Assembly: GCF_019880405.1 (NCBI RefSeq)
Contig: NZ_CP082269.1
Location: forward strand, 1,674,001 to 1,738,000
Reading direction: 5' to 3'
From: Enterobacter sp. C2
GTDB lineage: Bacteria; Pseudomonadota; Gammaproteobacteria; Enterobacterales; Enterobacteriaceae
Length of the DNA stretch: 64,000 bases
The notes below the pieces were generated by a model. It was not told the origin of the DNA and did not search any database. It was given only the letters and a program-made list of their open reading frames with translations. A program made the position numbers and the translations under genes. Positions 1 to 12,392 of this stretch are shown here, in pieces. Each line of letters opens with the position of its first letter. Within the stretch, counting starts at the first letter, position 1.

Positions 1-1
1 C

Positions 2-664
2 GCGCAGTGGGCCTATACCGTGGACGGCGGCGGCGTGGGCGAGCTGGAGTTTGAGAACTTCAACGCGGCCTCGGTGACGATTAAAATTGTGGGTAACAAC
101 GTGCACCCCGGCACGGCGAAAGGGGTCATGGTCAATGCCCTGACGCTGGCGACGCGTATTCACGCCCTGGTTCCTGCTGATGAGAGCCCGGAAACCACCG
201 AGGGTTACGAAGGTTTTTATCATCTCGCCAGCATAAAGGGGGCGGTCGATCGCGCGGAGATGCACTACATCATTCGCGATTTCGATCGTAAGAACTTTGA
301 AGCGCGCAAACGTAAGATCATGGAGATCGCCAAAAAGGTCGGCAAGGGGCTGCACCCGGACTGCTATATCGAACTGGTGATCGAGGATAGCTACTACAAC
401 ATGCACGAGAAGGTCGCTGAGCATCCGCATATTATCGATATCGCCCAGCAGGCGATGCGCGACTGCGATATTGAGCCGCAGCTTAAGCCTATTCGCGGCG
501 GCACCGATGGTGCGCAGCTCTCCTTTATGGGCCTGCCGTGCCCAAATATCTTTACCGGCGGCTATAACTACCACGGCAAACACGAGTTCGTCACCCTTGA
601 AGGGATGGAGAAAGCGGTGCGCGTGATCGTACGGATTGCGGAGCTAACCGCGAAGCGGGGTTGA
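2..664 (+). CDS. pepT: Peptidase T (tripeptidase), C-terminal part
   Basis: The gene enters the window already in frame and ends at a stop at 662-664, leaving about 220 C-terminal residues of a protein that is about 408 residues in E. coli. PepT is a cytoplasmic zinc aminopeptidase that removes the N-terminal residue from tripeptides (M20/M28 family). The visible part shows the family's dimerisation domain followed by the end of the catalytic domain, including the [15 protein letters not shown] stretch and a late H in NYHGKHEF that serves as a metal or substrate ligand in the family. Identity is by similarity to remembered PepT. The 5' end lies outside the window. Confidence 0.93.
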   Translation, partial: AQWAYTVDGGGVGELEFENFNAASVTIKIVGNNVHPGTAKGVMVNALTLATRIHALVPADESPETTEGYEGFYHLASIKGAVDRAEMHYIIRDFDRKNFEARKRKIMEIAKKVGKGLHPDCYIELVIEDSYYNMHEKVAEHPHIIDIAQQAMRDCDIEPQLKPIRGGTDGAQLSFMGLPCPNIFTGGYNYHGKHEFVTLEGMEKAVRVIVRIAELTAKRG

Positions 665-684
665 GAGTAAGGCTGCGGTGGGTC

Positions 685-709
685 GTAGGCCCGGCAGGCG
701 CGCCGGGCG
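685..709. repeat. REP-like palindrome between pepT and roxA
   Basis: An inverted repeat GCCCGGC (689-695) / GCCGGGC (702-708), preceded by GTAG, lies between the convergent ends of pepT and roxA. This is the usual form and place of an enterobacterial REP element. It may act as a bidirectional mRNA stabiliser or weak terminator. Confidence 0.6.
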
Positions 710-724
710 TTACGTTACGGCGAA

Positions 725-1846
725 TTAATCCTCGAAGAACCAGTAGCCGCTGTTAACCAGCGCGGCGAGCATGGCGAGGAACGACGGGTCGTCCAGCGCG
801 TCGCCGAGGGTGTCGGCGGTCACCACGATATGGTTTGCCAGCGCACCGAGGGCTGGGCGGTGTGGGGAATCAACCTTCTCACCGTTAACAAATATCTCTT
901 CGCCGACGCGCAGCACGCGCAGGCCGCCGAGACGCACCAGCTTGTCACCTTGCTGCAACGCATCGTAGATCTCATCCGGCTGATACGGCGGCTCTGGCGG
1001 AGAGACGTCCAGCTCGTGGCGCGACTGAGAGATAAACTCACCGAACCACTGCTGGAACTGTGCCGGCTGGTTAATCAGCTCAAGCATCATTCCGCGCAGC
1101 TTATCCAGCTCCTGCGGCAGAATATCCGCCGGGTGCTCACGCGACGGCACGTCCGGATCGCTATAGCGGTGGCTGCCCAGCTCGCGCTGCAAGACATAGT
1201 CCGCAAAGCCGCTGATCATCTCCCGACCGCTTGGCGCACGGAAGCCTACCGAGTAGTTCATTGAGTGTTCAAGGGAGTAGCCCTCGTGTGGGAAGGCAGG
1301 GGGAATATAGAGGATATCACCCGGCTCCAGCTCTTCATCAATGATCGCTTCAAAGGGATCGACCTGCAGCAGATCCGGGTGCGGACAGTGCTGCTTCATC
1401 GGCACCTTATCGCCCACGCGCCAGCGGCGGCGGCCGGTACCCTGAATGATAAACACATCGTACTGGTCGAGATGCGGACCCACGCCGCCGCCCGGTACGG
1501 AGAAAGAGATCATCAGATCGTCAATACGCCAGTCCGGCAACGCCCGGAAGGGACGCATCAGGGCGGCACTCTGCTCATGCCAGTGATCCACCGCCTGTAC
1601 CAGCAGCGACCAGTTGGTTTCACCCAGGTGATCGTAGCTCTCAAACGGGCCGTGGCTGACGTTCCATTTACCATCCTGATGACTGACCAGGCGGCTGTCG
1701 ACTTCGCTCTCCATCGCCAGCCCAGCCAGCTCGTCCGGCGACAGGGGATCGATAAAGTTGGCTATGCCACGCTTCAGCACTACCGGGCGCTTTTGCCAGT
1801 AACGCTGAATAAAATCGGGCCAGTCGAGTGTTAATTGATATTCCAT
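725..1846 (-). CDS. roxA: Ribosomal protein uL16 arginine 3-hydroxylase
   Basis: This 373-residue protein matches E. coli RoxA (YcfD) in length and sequence. RoxA is a JmjC-type Fe(II)/2-oxoglutarate oxygenase that hydroxylates an arginine of ribosomal protein L16. The metal triad is visible: H125 and D127 in PHLDQYDVF and H187 in PAFPHEGY. A C-terminal winged-helix region follows the cupin. The start at MEYQLTLDW agrees with the family. It is the gene nearest pepT, as in other enterobacteria, and is transcribed away from phoQ by about 70 bp. The call is secure; regulation is not visible. Confidence 0.95.
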   Translation of the reverse strand: MEYQLTLDWPDFIQRYWQKRPVVLKRGIANFIDPLSPDELAGLAMESEVDSRLVSHQDGKWNVSHGPFESYDHLGETNWSLLVQAVDHWHEQSAALMRPFRALPDWRIDDLMISFSVPGGGVGPHLDQYDVFIIQGTGRRRWRVGDKVPMKQHCPHPDLLQVDPFEAIIDEELEPGDILYIPPAFPHEGYSLEHSMNYSVGFRAPSGREMISGFADYVLQRELGSHRYSDPDVPSREHPADILPQELDKLRGMMLELINQPAQFQQWFGEFISQSRHELDVSPPEPPYQPDEIYDALQQGDKLVRLGGLRVLRVGEEIFVNGEKVDSPHRPALGALANHIVVTADTLGDALDDPSFLAMLAALVNSGYWFFED

Positions 1847-1914
1847 ATAAGTTTCCTGGTCTTGTGTCTAACCCGGATTATAACGGATGGTGGCCTGGCT
1901 GGATGCTTTATTCG

Positions 1915-3378
1915 TTAATTATCCCCGGCGCTCTCCTGCTGGCGGGAAAATATAGCCTCCATCCGCGCGCCGCCGAGCGGGCTTTCTCCGGTAACGATCT
2001 CCCCGCCGTACTGCTCCACGATCTCGCGAGCAACGGCTAAGCCTACTCCCTGGCCGGGACGCAGCGTATCGGCCCGCTGGCCGCGATCAAAAATCGTCTC
2101 TCGCAGGCTAACGGGAATACCCGGGCCGTCATCGTCAACGATGATATGCAAGCGATCGTCAGACTGCCGGGCAGAGACTTCAACAAACTCCAGGCAGTAT
2201 TTGCAGGCGTTATCCAGCAGGTTACCCATCACCTCCATCAGGTCGTTTTTCTCGCCGACAAAGCTAATTTCTGGGGAGATATCGAGAGTGATAGCCACCC
2301 CTTTGCGCTGATAGACCTTATTCAGCGCCGAGGTGAGGCTGTCCAGCATGGCCGCCACCGGATGCAGCTCGCGGCTGAGCATAATACTGCCGCCGCGCAT
2401 GCTGGCCCGATGCAGATAGTAGCCAATCTGCTGGGAGATACGGCTGATCTGCTCCAGCATCACTGGCTCGGCATCGTTCACGCTCAGCTTATTGCTGCGT
2501 AGCGAGCGCAGCGTGCTTTGCAGCACCGCCAGTGGGGTCTTCAGGCTGTGCGTCAGATCGGTGAGGGTGGTACGGTACTTGTCGTAGCGCTCACGCTCGC
2601 TTTTCACCAGGCGGTTGAGGTTGCGCACCAGGCTGACCAGCTCGCGGGAAGTTACCGGGTTCAGGCGCTCACGGTGGTGCTCCTCCAGCTCACGCACCTC
2701 TTTCGCCAGCGCTTCGATAGGACGCAGGCTCCAGCGCGCGGCTAGCCACAGCAGGGGAATAACCAGCAGCAGGTTAGCCATCACCACGTAGATAAACCAA
2801 TTCCACACCTGATGCGCCTGCTTTAGCTCATCGGGCACGGTGTCGATTACCACGATGGTCATCGGTGGCATATGGGCCGTCGCTGGAAAGTAGTTCACCG
2901 CCACCGAGTGGGTGGTTTCGCTATCATTGTCGTTCGCACGCAGGTCGCTGAGGGCTTTCTGCGCCGAGGGGTCACCGCTGATCAGGGTGCTGGTGGCGTC
3001 GGCGTCGGCCTCAATCTCATGGAAGCCATCGCTCTTCAGCCACTCGGGGCGAATGCGCTGCACCAGCCACGGCACGCTGCGCTGGGACCACAGGAGCTGC
3101 CCCTGCTGGTCGTAGATCAGCGCCACGGTGGGACCTTGCAGATTCAGGTTTTCCGGCAGCTCAATACTAAAGCGCTGGTTGTCCCACTTTGACAGCGTAT
3201 AGAAGAGGTTGCTCTCGCCGCGCAGCAGGCGAAAGGTGGTTTTGTCGAAGCTGACGCTGTAGCCCACCAGCGCCACCATGCCGTAGGAGAGGGAGAGCAC
3301 CAGCACGACGGCAGCCGTGGCGAGCAGGAAGCGGACCCGCAGAGAGAGCGGCAGCAGGTGCCGCCGAAGCTTCTTCAT
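1915..3378 (-). CDS. phoQ: Sensor histidine kinase/phosphatase PhoQ
   Basis: Membrane sensor of the PhoPQ system, responding to low Mg2+, acid pH and cationic peptides. Its 487 residues show a first membrane segment (about 16-38), a periplasmic PAS-like sensor (about 45-190), a second segment (about 193-214), HAMP, the phosphoacceptor H277 in [13 protein letters not shown], and an ATPase domain with DDDGPGIP and GQGVGLAV. Its ATG overlaps the phoP stop by 4 bases (ATGA), indicating translational coupling. The acidic patch, which is EDDDDAE in E. coli as remembered, reads ANDNDSE here (148-154), leaving three acidic residues. Otherwise it appears functional. Confidence 0.96.
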   Translation of the reverse strand: MKKLRRHLLPLSLRVRFLLATAAVVLVLSLSYGMVALVGYSVSFDKTTFRLLRGESNLFYTLSKWDNQRFSIELPENLNLQGPTVALIYDQQGQLLWSQRSVPWLVQRIRPEWLKSDGFHEIEADADATSTLISGDPSAQKALSDLRANDNDSETTHSVAVNYFPATAHMPPMTIVVIDTVPDELKQAHQVWNWFIYVVMANLLLVIPLLWLAARWSLRPIEALAKEVRELEEHHRERLNPVTSRELVSLVRNLNRLVKSERERYDKYRTTLTDLTHSLKTPLAVLQSTLRSLRSNKLSVNDAEPVMLEQISRISQQIGYYLHRASMRGGSIMLSRELHPVAAMLDSLTSALNKVYQRKGVAITLDISPEISFVGEKNDLMEVMGNLLDNACKYCLEFVEVSARQSDDRLHIIVDDDGPGIPVSLRETIFDRGQRADTLRPGQGVGLAVAREIVEQYGGEIVTGESPLGGARMEAIFSRQQESAGDN

Positions 3379-4049
3379 GAGGGCAGTTCGAACAGATAGC
3401 CCTGACCGCGCACGGTATTAATCACCTCATGGGGATACTGGGCCTGGATCTTTTTCCGCAGGCGACCCATTAGCACGTCGATGGTATGGCTCTCCCGCAG
3501 CTCGGCGTCCGGGTAGAGCTGTAGCATCAGGGCATCTTTACTCACTACCTTGCCGCTGTTGCGGATCAGCGTCTCCATAATGGTGTACTCGAAGGCGGTC
3601 AGCTTGATCACCTCGTCGTCAATAGACAGCTCCCGACGCGAAAGATCGACCTGGAACGGCGGCATAGAGATAACCTGCGAGGCGTGACCGCCGTTGCGGC
3701 GCATCAGCGCCTGCATGCGAGCGGCCACCTCTTCAATATGAAACGGCTTCGTCACGTAATCATCGGCCCCGGCGCTCAGCACTTCGACCTTATCCTGCCA
3801 CCCTTCACGGGCGGTGAGCACCAGTACGGGGAGGGTGACATCATGGCTGCGCCAGCGGCGGATCAGCGACAGTCCGTCCTCATCCGGCAGGCCGAGATCG
3901 ACGATGGCGATGTCAGGAAGGTGTTCATTTAAGTAGTAATCCGCTTCCTTTGCATCTTCGGCAGCGTCGACCTGATGCCCCAGCTCCTGCAGCTGAACTT
4001 TCAGGTGGTGGCGCAGCAAAGGGTTATCCTCTACGACAAGTACGCGCAT
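3375..4049 (-). CDS. phoP: Response regulator PhoP
   Basis: OmpR-family regulator paired with PhoQ and controlling Mg2+ transport, lipid A modification and acid resistance genes. The start is taken at MRVLVVEDN, which gives 224 residues and matches the family; the upstream in-frame ATG at 4064 would add five unconserved residues. The receiver domain has the acidic pocket (E7, D8), phosphoacceptor D51 in [10 protein letters not shown]79 and K101 in the KPF turn. The C-terminal winged helix ends with the VRGQGY hairpin. It is first in the phoPQ operon and preceded by a PhoP box, so autoregulation is expected. Confidence 0.96.
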   Translation of the reverse strand: MRVLVVEDNPLLRHHLKVQLQELGHQVDAAEDAKEADYYLNEHLPDIAIVDLGLPDEDGLSLIRRWRSHDVTLPVLVLTAREGWQDKVEVLSAGADDYVTKPFHIEEVAARMQALMRRNGGHASQVISMPPFQVDLSRRELSIDDEVIKLTAFEYTIMETLIRNSGKVVSKDALMLQLYPDAELRESHTIDVLMGRLRKKIQAQYPHEVINTVRGQGYLFELPS

Positions 4050-4100
4050 TGTCCGAACTCCCATACATTCATGTTGTGAATAGTTTAACGCGAATGCATG

Positions 4101-4135
4101 ATTATGATGCGAATGAAATCAACAGAGAGTAAACC
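4101..4135 (-). promoter_or_regulatory. PhoP-activated phoP promoter (PhoP box and -10)
   Basis: On the minus strand the direct hexamer repeat GGTTTA-N5-TGTTGA occupies 4135-4119, close to the published PhoP box (two copies of (T/G)GTTTA, five bases apart). Twelve bases further downstream is a -10 hexamer CATAAT (4106-4101). PhoP boxes at activated promoters sit 11-12 bases from the -10, so spacing and orientation both fit the autoregulated P1 promoter. Confidence 0.8.
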
Positions 4136-4187
4136 AGCGGGGAAGCAGCCCGCTCCCTAAACGAGAGCAGGCTAAAAGGCAGGGGGA

Positions 4188-5576
<1,389 letters not shown>

Positions 5577-6206
5577 TTAACAATGAGCAAGAATTTGTTT
5601 CGCCTGCGTGGACAGACGATTACGGGAAAACATCAGCTGTAGGCGACCGCCGCCCACCTGGTGCCAGAGCACGGCGGCGCGGATCCCAGCAAGCAGCGAG
5701 GAGCGAACTTTCGCCTGCACCTGAGCGCTTTGCAGCACAGCCGGGGAGCCGGTGACCTGAATACGTGGGCCAAGAGGGCTAATGACATCGACATAGATCG
5801 CCGCCATCGCGCTTAACAGGGTGTCGGAGTGCAGATCGAAGTGTTCGAGCTGGCGTGACAGCCCGGCAATGCGGCTGCCAAGGTTATCCATCGCGCCTTT
5901 ACTCGCGGCGAGCTTACGCTCCAGCACCATCAGACTCAGCGTGTAGCGGGTCAGCTCGGCGTTCAGCCCTTCGCGACTGCTGGCGTTGAGCACGCCCAGC
6001 AGGGTTTCGAGACCCATGCGCAGGTTGGCTTCACTACCGCCAAACACCGCCAGCGTGGAGTCCGGGTTTTGGTCGATAACGCTATTCAGCGAGACATGCA
6101 GGGCGTCGGAATCGCAGGTGCCCTGATGCGCCAGCTGCTGCACCAGACGAGCCGACTGGCAGATCCCTGCCAGCGCGATGGTGATATCATAATAGTTCTT
6201 CGCCAC
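5577..6206 (-). CDS. hflD: High-frequency lysogenization protein HflD
   Basis: A peripheral membrane protein that in E. coli binds phage lambda CII and limits lysogeny; its housekeeping role is poorly known. The start is placed at a GTG (6206-6204) giving [14 protein letters not shown], the conserved N terminus, with a strong AAGGAG Shine-Dalgarno seven bases upstream. The longer open frame to 6392 runs into mnmA and is not conserved. The product is 209 residues, against 213 in E. coli, because the C terminus stops at ILAHC without the usual last few residues. It lies between mnmA and purB, 18 bases from the latter. Confidence 0.93.
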   Translation of the reverse strand: MAKNYYDITIALAGICQSARLVQQLAHQGTCDSDALHVSLNSVIDQNPDSTLAVFGGSEANLRMGLETLLGVLNASSREGLNAELTRYTLSLMVLERKLAASKGAMDNLGSRIAGLSRQLEHFDLHSDTLLSAMAAIYVDVISPLGPRIQVTGSPAVLQSAQVQAKVRSSLLAGIRAAVLWHQVGGGRLQLMFSRNRLSTQAKQILAHC

Positions 6207-6258
6207 ACTCACTCCTTGTATCCCCGCAGTCTTACGCCCACGGGGAGAATGTTCTACG

Positions 6259-7380
<1,122 letters not shown>

Positions 7381-7420
7381 TTAAACTTCAAGGCGGCGTA
7401 TTCTATCATGCAAGCGTGCC

Positions 7421-7879
7421 TCAGGCATCACTTGTAAAAGGCCAGTTAAATTCGCCAATCAGCGCCAGCGGGTAGCGCTGACCGCTCTGGTAGCAGCGGA
7501 TACTCTCCGCCACCAGCGGCGATCGCAGGTTCGAGGCGGTTAAGATCTCATCGGCAGTGACCCAAAGGCAGCGATCGATATCACCATCGTTGGGCCAGGT
7601 AGCGCACGTTTCGTTAAGCTCGATGGCAAACAGAAAGCGCAGGAAGGGGGTGTTGTCCGGCGCAATCCACTGGTGCATGCGAATAAAATGCTGGGGAATG
7701 GCATCAATGCCGGTCTCTTCCCACAGCTCGCGCGCAGCAGCCTGCACCAGGGTTTCATTGGCTTCAAGGTGTCCGGCAGGCTGGTTCCACAGCGCCTTAT
7801 CGTTGATGGTCTCTTCAACAACCAGAAACTTGCCCTGGGCATGCACTACGCAGGCAACGGTAACGTGCGGTTTAAACAT
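7421..7879 (-). CDS. nudJ: Nudix phosphatase NudJ (HMP-PP/nucleotide hydrolase)
   Basis: A small Nudix hydrolase that in E. coli removes phosphate from thiamine precursor pyrophosphates and nucleoside di- and triphosphates. The start is placed at [12 protein letters not shown] (7879), giving 152 residues against 153 in E. coli; the open frame extends 12 residues further but those are not conserved and overlap the region just downstream of rluE. The Nudix box [22 protein letters not shown] is complete, with the metal-binding REXXEE core. It sits in the conserved rluE-nudJ-mnmA run. Confidence 0.93.
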   Translation of the reverse strand: MFKPHVTVACVVHAQGKFLVVEETINDKALWNQPAGHLEANETLVQAAARELWEETGIDAIPQHFIRMHQWIAPDNTPFLRFLFAIELNETCATWPNDGDIDRCLWVTADEILTASNLRSPLVAESIRCYQSGQRYPLALIGEFNWPFTSDA

Positions 7880-7889
7880 ACTTTCATCC

Positions 7890-8543
7890 TTATTCAGCAA
7901 TATCTCGCCACTCACCGTTGGCGAGATTATCCAGCGTGTAATTTCCCATAGCGTAACGGATCAGGCGCAGCGTGGGAAAACCTACGTGCGCGGTCATGCG
8001 CCTCACCTGGCGGTTCCGCCCTTCATAGAGGGTGATTTTCAGCCAGGCGGTGGGAATGGATTTCCGCTCGCGGATCGGCGGATTACGTGGCCACAGCCAT
8101 GCTGGCTCACTGACCAACTCGACGCCGGCGGGTAGGGTAGGCCCATCGTTGAGCGTCACCCCGTTGCGCAGCGCTGTTAGCGCCTCCTCGCCGGGTAGGC
8201 CTTCTACTTGTACGTAGTAGATCTTCCCGGTGCGCTTGCCCGGCTGCGTCAGTCGCGCCTGCAGTGCGCCGTCGTTAGTCAGTACCAGCAGCCCTTCGCT
8301 GTCACGGTCCAGACGGCCTGCGGCGTAGACGTCGGCAACGGGGATAAAATCCTTCAGCGTGCTGCGTCCGGCCTCGTCGGTAAACTGCGGCAACACATCG
8401 TAGGGTTTATTGAACAAAATCACCCGCTTTGGGTGGGTTTTGCCGTGACGTTTGGTAGGTTGTTGTGAGCTGAATCGCTTAACCCGGTGATCTATAAAAG
8501 AAGTTTTGCGCATGGTATTTTCAGATGTTAACAATTGCCGCAT
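7890..8543 (-). CDS. rluE: 23S rRNA pseudouridine(2457) synthase RluE
   Basis: RsuA-family pseudouridine synthase that isomerises U2457 of 23S rRNA. The start is taken at [11 protein letters not shown] (8543), giving 217 residues, exactly the E. coli length; the frame is open 13 codons further without conserved sequence. The catalytic aspartate is in the motif [11 protein letters not shown] (near residue 80), and the family's late RQVRRM motif is present. It is divergent from icd across a 120-bp intergenic region. Confidence 0.94.
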   Translation of the reverse strand: MRQLLTSENTMRKTSFIDHRVKRFSSQQPTKRHGKTHPKRVILFNKPYDVLPQFTDEAGRSTLKDFIPVADVYAAGRLDRDSEGLLVLTNDGALQARLTQPGKRTGKIYYVQVEGLPGEEALTALRNGVTLNDGPTLPAGVELVSEPAWLWPRNPPIRERKSIPTAWLKITLYEGRNRQVRRMTAHVGFPTLRLIRYAMGNYTLDNLANGEWRDIAE

Positions 8544-8592
8544 TATAGCGGAATAACTTGCGCCTTTCATGCCAGCCGACAATCAGTTAGTA

Positions 8593-8621
8593 TTGACAGG
8601 CCCATTACAATTTATTAACAA
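8593..8621 (+). promoter_or_regulatory. Candidate icd promoter
   Basis: A perfect -35 hexamer TTGACA (8593-8598) is followed after 16-17 bases by TTAACA/TAACAA as a weak -10. A TTAACAA motif recurs on both sides (near 8528 and 8615), of the AT-rich type seen in ArcA sites, which would fit the known ArcA repression of icd. The -35 is clear; the -10 and the ArcA idea are tentative. Confidence 0.45.
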
Positions 8622-8663
8622 AACAGCAGAACGAAAACACGCTCGAACTCGAAGGAGAGGTGA

Positions 8664-9914
8664 ATGGAAAGCAAAGTAGTTGTTCCGGCGGAAGGTAGTA
8701 AGATCACCCTGCAAGACGGCAAGCTGAACGTGCCAAACAATCCGATCATCCCGTTTATCGAAGGTGATGGTATCGGTGTGGACGTGACGCCGCCGATGAT
8801 CAAGGTGGTTGATGCCGCTGTGCAAAAGGCCTACAACGGTGAGCGTAAAATTTCCTGGATGGAAATTTATACCGGTGAGAAATCGACCCAGGTGTATGGC
8901 CAGGACGTCTGGCTGCCGACTGAGACCCTGGATCTGATCCGTGAGTATCGTGTAGCAATTAAAGGCCCGTTGACGACTCCCGTCGGCGGCGGTATTCGTT
9001 CCCTGAACGTTGCCCTGCGCCAGGAGCTGGACCTGTATGTCTGCCTGCGCCCGGTACGTTACTACCAGGGTACGCCAAGCCCGGTTAAACACCCGGAGCT
9101 GACCGACATGGTGATCTTCCGTGAGAACTCCGAAGATATCTATGCTGGTATTGAGTGGAAAGCCGATAGCGCTGACGCTGAGAAAGTGATCAAATTCCTG
9201 CGCGAAGAGATGGGCGTGAAGAAAATTCGCTTCCCGGAACATTGCGGTATCGGTATCAAGCCGTGCTCAGAAGAGGGTACCAAGCGTCTGGTGCGTGCTG
9301 CCATCGAGTATGCAATCACCAACGATCGTGACTCCGTGACCCTGGTGCACAAAGGCAACATCATGAAGTTCACCGAAGGTGCGTTCAAAGACTGGGGCTA
9401 CCAGCTGGCCCAGGAAGAGTTCGGCGGTGAGCTGATCGACGGCGGCCCGTGGCAGAAGATTAAAAACCCGAACACCGGCAAAGAGATCATCATTAAAGAT
9501 GTGATCGCCGATGCGTTCCTGCAGCAGATCCTGCTGCGTCCGGCTGAGTATGACGTGATTGCCTGTATGAACCTGAACGGCGACTACATCTCCGATGCCC
9601 TGGCAGCCCAGGTTGGCGGGATCGGTATCGCACCGGGTGCAAACATTGGTGACGAGTGCGCACTGTTTGAAGCAACCCACGGTACTGCACCGAAATACGC
9701 AGGCCAGGACAAGGTTAACCCAGGCTCAATCATCCTCTCCGCAGAGATGATGCTGCGTCACATGGAGTGGTTCGAAGCCGCAGACCTAATCGTTAAAGGC
9801 ATGGAAGGCGCGATTAACAATAAAACCGTGACCTATGACTTTGAACGTCTGATGGACGGCGCTAAGCTGCTGAAATGTTCAGAGTTTGGTGATGCGATCA
9901 TCGAAAACATGTAA
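8664..9914 (+). CDS. icd: Isocitrate dehydrogenase (NADP+)
   Basis: 416 residues, collinear with E. coli Icd, the TCA-cycle enzyme converting isocitrate to 2-oxoglutarate with NADP+. The phosphorylation and substrate serine S113 is in [13 protein letters not shown], and the metal/substrate aspartates are in [20 protein letters not shown] ribosome site precedes the ATG. The 3' end, a known attachment site for phage 21 and element e14, encodes the ordinary GDAIIENM terminus, so no element is integrated in the gene here. Confidence 0.98.
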   Translation: MESKVVVPAEGSKITLQDGKLNVPNNPIIPFIEGDGIGVDVTPPMIKVVDAAVQKAYNGERKISWMEIYTGEKSTQVYGQDVWLPTETLDLIREYRVAIKGPLTTPVGGGIRSLNVALRQELDLYVCLRPVRYYQGTPSPVKHPELTDMVIFRENSEDIYAGIEWKADSADAEKVIKFLREEMGVKKIRFPEHCGIGIKPCSEEGTKRLVRAAIEYAITNDRDSVTLVHKGNIMKFTEGAFKDWGYQLAQEEFGGELIDGGPWQKIKNPNTGKEIIIKDVIADAFLQQILLRPAEYDVIACMNLNGDYISDALAAQVGGIGIAPGANIGDECALFEATHGTAPKYAGQDKVNPGSIILSAEMMLRHMEWFEAADLIVKGMEGAINNKTVTYDFERLMDGAKLLKCSEFGDAIIENM

Positions 9915-9937
9915 TCCAGAAATTGGATTAGATGACA

Positions 9938-9963
9938 ACGGGAGCCTTGTGCTCCCGTTTTTT
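9938..9963 (+). terminator. Rho-independent terminator of icd
   Basis: Perfect 8-bp stem ACGGGAGC / GCTCCCGT with a 5-base loop, followed by six T residues, 24 bases after the icd stop. Confidence 0.9.
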
Positions 9964-9978
9964 ATGGCAGACTGCCCA

Positions 9979-10386
9979 CTAACGGACAATAGATAAAATA
10001 ACGCCTGCTATAGCAGAAACCAAGTAAGCTACTGTCGCGGTAATCCATATGCACGAAAGATAATTCATCCACGGTTGGATTTTTAAGTGATTTTCTTCAA
10101 AAAAGCTGTAGGCCGGATCGCTCTGTTTAAGAAAGGAAATCTTTTTCTTCTTACTCAGTTTGATAAAAAACCGGCTTACTGGAAAAACACCGAAAAAACC
10201 AACCATATGATAAAATGAACTTGGTGCTGGAAAAGTATATTTTTCTTTAAAAAGTGAAACTAAATTAGCATAACTCTTTTTATTAGCCAAATAGACAAGA
10301 AAAGAGATAAAGATAAGTAAACTACCAAATAGCCCTATAAATAATCCTGCCCCGGCAAGTATATGTTCCAAGCTCCCTTCCCGCAT
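9979..10386 (-). CDS. Hypothetical membrane protein, 135 residues
   Basis: I do not recognise a family. The protein has an N-terminal hydrophobic segment (about 8-33), a central region with a lysine-rich patch (LSKKKKISF, about 76-84), and a C-terminal hydrophobic segment (about 112-134), so two or three membrane passes are likely. Base composition is clearly lower in GC than icd, which suggests acquisition by transfer. The Shine-Dalgarno (GG about 9 bases before ATG) is weak. It starts an accessory stretch between icd and the lysE-like gene. Confidence 0.6.
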   Translation of the reverse strand: MREGSLEHILAGAGLFIGLFGSLLIFISFLVYLANKKSYANLVSLFKEKYTFPAPSSFYHMVGFFGVFPVSRFFIKLSKKKKISFLKQSDPAYSFFEENHLKIQPWMNYLSCIWITATVAYLVSAIAGVILSIVR

Positions 10387-10635
10387 TTATAAACCTGTCG
10401 TCTATGCAGTTATGCCTGACACTTTACTAGTAAAGTATCCTACGGCGTTAAGCAAAAAGTGTGATGGTTATTAAGAGAATTAATAACGGAGACGGCTAAT
10501 TATCGTTAAATTTTATAGCTCTGTACCCTATCAACGAAGGATATCCTGTCTCAATGTCTGATTTAAATCAAAGAGTTGAACTAAGGCAGGCGTAGAATCA
10601 TTCTTGCTAATCGCTCACACGGTTGAAAGAGTTAA

Positions 10636-11106
10636 ATGATGTTCATTAGAAAAATCTTAACAATCACTTTGCTGGTAGTCGCTCAGCCACTCTTTGCCGC
10701 CGGGATAGAAAAAATCCTAACTGGCCCAGAGAGCGAGCTTTGCCAAAGTAAAAAATCAGCAGATGATGATATAGCAAATTATATTGATTGCCTGCAAAAA
10801 GAAGAGAGCAAAGTAGATAAAGCAATGAAGGACGTTTTTGATAGAGCGTTAGCTACCGTTCAGTCGGATGAGTGGCTTCTGCCAAACGTTGATTATGAAA
10901 ATAGCCACTCTGATATTGTCAAACAAAACAAAGAGGCATTCATCAGCAATCAAAAAAGCTGGCAGAAGGAAAATATGCAATTTTGTGAACTCGCCACGTC
11001 CAGAATAAGCGCCTCTGCGCCTTTGCATCCAGCGTTACTCATTCAGTGCAAAATCAATATGAAAAAGAGAAGAGTTGAAGAGCTGAACTATTTTAGCGTG
11101 GAGTGA
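10636..11106 (+). CDS. Secreted LprI-like (DUF1311-type) protein
   Basis: The 156-residue product begins with a clear signal peptide (MMFIRKILTITLLVVAQPLFAA, cleavage after about residue 22). The rest is a small helical domain with paired cysteines (C37, C52, then C119 and C138) and a Trp-rich stretch NQKSWQKEN, the pattern of the LprI/DUF1311 family, some of whose members inhibit lysozyme. Two ATGs in a row (10636, 10639) could serve as start. GC is low compared with neighbours. Assignment to DUF1311 is by pattern only; periplasmic location is well supported. Confidence 0.6.
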   Translation: MMFIRKILTITLLVVAQPLFAAGIEKILTGPESELCQSKKSADDDIANYIDCLQKEESKVDKAMKDVFDRALATVQSDEWLLPNVDYENSHSDIVKQNKEAFISNQKSWQKENMQFCELATSRISASAPLHPALLIQCKINMKKRRVEELNYFSVE

Positions 11107-11123
11107 AACACCCCATGCTGGTC

Positions 11124-11924
11124 TTAATAACCCTTCAAAGCACCAGGCAGGGCGCTGCGCTGGCGGAACCATGCTGCAAAAAAGCCGATGATAACGAGAA
11201 ACTCGGCAAGATCGCCGCCGTAATACATCCACTGCGCGGCCGCCTGAATCTCCTCAACGCTGGCCGAGGTACCCTGCGGGTATCCATAGCCGTACATCAG
11301 CTTGCCGAGGATCGCGTGCGCGGCGGTAGCTAAGAAGATTACTGTCAGCCGTAGATTTCTCGACGGACGATGGGGGGCAGGATCCGGCCCGGCGACAGAC
11401 CAGGTAAACAGGTAGCCGGAGAGGACAAAATGCACGTGGAGCAACACGAACAGCACGGGATCGCCCATGCTCAACGTGTAAAAGGGCGTGAGATAGAGCA
11501 GATACATGCCGCCTATATCCAGAAACGCAGCGGTAACCGGATGGATTAAAAAACGTATCGGACGGATGCGGAGAAAATTCATGATGCCGCGAGCCGTTCG
11601 GGCTGAAACACTGCGTAGCAAAAGCGAACCCGGCGCACCAAATACCAGCCCAAGCGGCCCAAACATACCTAAAAAAAGATGCTGCATCATATGACCGCGC
11701 AGATCGTGATGGGCCCAGCTTGCCAGCGGGGGCAGCATGGCGGCCACAATCAACACGGTTCCGGCGGTAAAGCTGGCGATGCGCCAGCTGCTCCAGCAGG
11801 CGGTACGGCGTATTCTCAGGGCGGCGAACAGATACAGGCAGAGCAGCGCCACAGGAATAATGACCAACAGAATAAACAGCGCGGCTGAAGGTGCGCCTTC
11901 TGGATGATGCATCATCGGCTCCAC
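11124..11924 (-). CDS. CtaG-family cytochrome c oxidase assembly-like membrane protein
   Basis: 266 residues with about seven membrane segments. The conserved CtaG (caa3-type) features are visible: HHDLRGHMMQHLFLGMFGPLGLVFGAP (residues about 72-98) with the HxxxH and MxxH metal-ligand-like pattern, and a later HVHFVLSGYLFTW segment. In Bacillus CtaG is needed to make caa3 oxidase; enterobacteria lack that oxidase, so a copper-related role is an inference only. It is three bases downstream of the DUF2243 gene and probably co-transcribed with it. Confidence 0.75.
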   Translation of the reverse strand: MEPMMHHPEGAPSAALFILLVIIPVALLCLYLFAALRIRRTACWSSWRIASFTAGTVLIVAAMLPPLASWAHHDLRGHMMQHLFLGMFGPLGLVFGAPGSLLLRSVSARTARGIMNFLRIRPIRFLIHPVTAAFLDIGGMYLLYLTPFYTLSMGDPVLFVLLHVHFVLSGYLFTWSVAGPDPAPHRPSRNLRLTVIFLATAAHAILGKLMYGYGYPQGTSASVEEIQAAAQWMYYGGDLAEFLVIIGFFAAWFRQRSALPGALKGY

Positions 11925-11927
11925 GAC

Positions 11928-12392
11928 TTAACCCCTGGCCGTACGGCGCGCGCGGCGAAAGAGCAGATAGCCTGCCAGCAACAACACTATGGCAACCCCG
12001 TTCCAGATGACATCGTAAAGCAGAACGTTTTCAACGTAGCGGATCTGATGCAGTCTAAGCAGCTTGTGATCGACAATCCCGTCAAACAGCTGGAAACCCC
12101 CCATCCCCAAAACAAAGCCCGCCCATGCTGCCGTTCGATTAAGCACGCCGCGACGATAGAGCCTGGTAAACATAAAAAATCCGAGCACAAATAGGATCAG
12201 CTCAGCGGAGTGCAGCAAACCATCCGACAGCAGGCTGAAAGCCGGGGTGCCCCAGTCGAAAAAGTGATGCCAGGCCAAAAGTTGATGGAATACCACCTCA
12301 TCAATCGCTGCCATCATACCGATGCCGAGCGGAACGGTGGCAAGCAGGGATCGTTTTAGGTCGGAGTGAAGCGGGGACGTTAAAGGCGGCAT
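11928..12392 (-). CDS. DUF2243 membrane protein
   Basis: Four predicted membrane segments and the characteristic histidine-rich motifs AAIDEVVFHQLLAWHHFFD and HKLLRLHQIR identify the DUF2243 family, of unknown function. I place the start at MPPLTSPLHSD (12392), which has an AGGAG Shine-Dalgarno six bases upstream; the open frame to 12422 lacks one. The gene is followed after three bases by the CtaG-like gene, a pairing seen in several proteobacteria, suggesting a joint function possibly in metal or haem-copper handling (inference). Confidence 0.75.
   Translation of the reverse strand: MPPLTSPLHSDLKRSLLATVPLGIGMMAAIDEVVFHQLLAWHHFFDWGTPAFSLLSDGLLHSAELILFVLGFFMFTRLYRRGVLNRTAAWAGFVLGMGGFQLFDGIVDHKLLRLHQIRYVENVLLYDVIWNGVAIVLLLAGYLLFRRARRTARG

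Noticed and set aside
9900..9937. Possible icd-targeted attachment site (as for e14 or phage 21)
   Set aside because: The icd end is ordinary, followed by its terminator, and no integrase or duplicated icd 3' end is near.
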